NCBI RefSeq assembly: GCF_012726205.1 | Contig: NZ_JAASAE010000001.1 | Coordinates: forward strand, 1 to 64,000 | DNA from: Rhodococcus sp. HNM0569 | Lineage (GTDB): Bacteria > Actinomycetota > Actinomycetes > Mycobacteriales > Mycobacteriaceae | Length of the DNA: 64,000 nucleotides | Direction: 5' to 3' | In this document: positions 63,402-64,000 of the stretch, piece after piece | Layout: each line of letters opens with the position of its first letter | How positions within the stretch are numbered: the stretch's first letter is position 1 | Made by a program: the position numbers and the translations under genes | Notes under the pieces: generated by a model | What the model was told of the DNA's origin: nothing | The model's input: the letters and a program-made list of their open reading frames with translations, nothing else | The model's database searches: none

Positions 63402-64000
63402 TCAGCCGCTGTTACGCAGTGCGGTGGCGAGGCCGTTCATCGTGAGCAGGATTCCGCGTTGCACGCGATCGCTGTCGTCTCCCGAGCGGTACCTCCGCAG
63501 CAGCTCGACCTGCAGCAGGTTGAGCGGCTCGAGGTACGGGAAGCGATTGTGCACCGATCGTTCGAGCGCGGGATTGCCCGCGGTGAGGGTGTCGTTTCCG
63601 GTGATCCGTCGGTACATGCGCAGGGTGCGTTCGTGCTCGTGGGCGATGCGCCCGAACACGCGCGTGCGCAGCCTTTCGTCGGGCACGAGCCGCGAGTACA
63701 TCTCGGCGATACCCATGTCGGACTTGGACATCACCATTGCCATGTTCGACAGCACGGTACGGAAGAACGGCCACTGCCGGTACAGCTCGCCGAGGCGCGC
63801 CAGTCGACTCTCGTCGTCGCCGACCCACTGCTCGAATGCGGTGCCTACGCCGTACCAGCCGGGGAGCATGACGCGCGACTGGGTCCACGCGAGGACCCAC
63901 GGGATCGCGCGGAGGTCGGAGATCTCCTTGGTCGGCTTGCGGGAGACGGGGCGGCTGCCGATGTTGAGGTCGCCGATCTCACCGACGGGGGTGGACACCT
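63402..64000 (-). CDS. ppc: phosphoenolpyruvate carboxylase, C-terminal part
   Basis: Anaplerotic enzyme making oxaloacetate from PEP and bicarbonate. About 199 of some 900 residues are visible; the gene continues past the right edge. The PEPC signatures [28 protein letters not shown] and [20 protein letters not shown] are intact, and the terminus ends in [11 protein letters not shown], the usual GxRNTG-like allosteric end (here RNSG). Its neighbour pgl is convergent. M. tuberculosis lacks ppc in this position as I recall, whereas corynebacteria and rhodococci keep it. Confidence 0.95.
   Translation of the reverse strand, partial: VSTPVGEIGDLNIGSRPVSRKPTKEISDLRAIPWVLAWTQSRVMLPGWYGVGTAFEQWVGDDESRLARLGELYRQWPFFRTVLSNMAMVMSKSDMGIAEMYSRLVPDERLRTRVFGRIAHEHERTLRMYRRITGNDTLTAGNPALERSVHNRFPYLEPLNLLQVELLRRYRSGDDSDRVQRGILLTMNGLATALRNSG

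Overview
The window is chromosomal DNA from a GC-rich actinobacterium. Gene content and order point to the Mycobacteriales, most likely Rhodococcus or a close relative. I read an inhA/fabG1 pair, a mycolate-type cell-wall set (MptB-like mannosyltransferase, RipA-like hydrolase), methylmalonyl-CoA mutase, SUF genes led by SufR, and an oxidative pentose phosphate operon with opcA. Long stretches follow the gene order I recall for Mycobacterium tuberculosis Rv1444c-Rv1496, plus a block like Rv1841c-Rv1843c at the left end. That comparison is from memory. About 57 genes fill the window, with GTG/ATG 4-base overlaps and many apparent leaderless starts (a TANNNT -10 box ending 6-8 bases before the start codon).

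Left part (1-14 kb): the 3' part of guaB1, two CNNM/CBS membrane proteins and a coupled hypothetical; lysoplasmalogenase; nucleoside hydrolase; the mutA-mutB-meaB operon; a TVP38-family protein; and a SatD-like helix-turn-helix protein coupled to a small membrane protein behind two tandem palindromes. Middle left (14-27 kb): a polyprenol-phosphate mannosyltransferase, SPFH/NfeD pair, DUF3097, a hypothetical, and the moxR-DUF58-VWA-fabG1-inhA-hemH run, preceded by ripA-like and an Rv1476-like gene. Centre (27-41 kb): acnA with its repressor acnR and a readable AcnR-type operator; a tyrosine phosphatase; a solitary tnpB element with a probable omega-RNA; an ABC-F protein with a possible leader peptide; lycopene cyclase; ku; a DUF4334/alcohol dehydrogenase pair; and an MFS exporter.

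Right part (40-64 kb): sufR-B-D-C-S-U-T for Fe-S assembly, transcribed leftward from a SufR-type operator that overlaps the sufR start. Then mptB with an ABC exporter pair, a two-gene CysJ-like reductase (FAD/NADPH subunit plus separate flavodoxin), ctaA behind a large perfect palindrome, qor, ctaB, the tkt-tal-zwf-opcA-pgl pentose phosphate operon, a tiny hypothetical, and the C-terminal third of ppc running off the right edge. Fe-S supply (SUF), Fe-S or haem users (aconitase, ferrochelatase, haem A synthesis) and NADPH supply and use (Zwf, CysJ-like) sit close together.

The most unusual items are the intact tnpB/omega-RNA element, the SatD-like regulator with its paired operators, the palindrome in front of ctaA, and the duplicated 3' ends of both acnA and acnR. 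No tRNA, rRNA, CRISPR array or prophage was seen.
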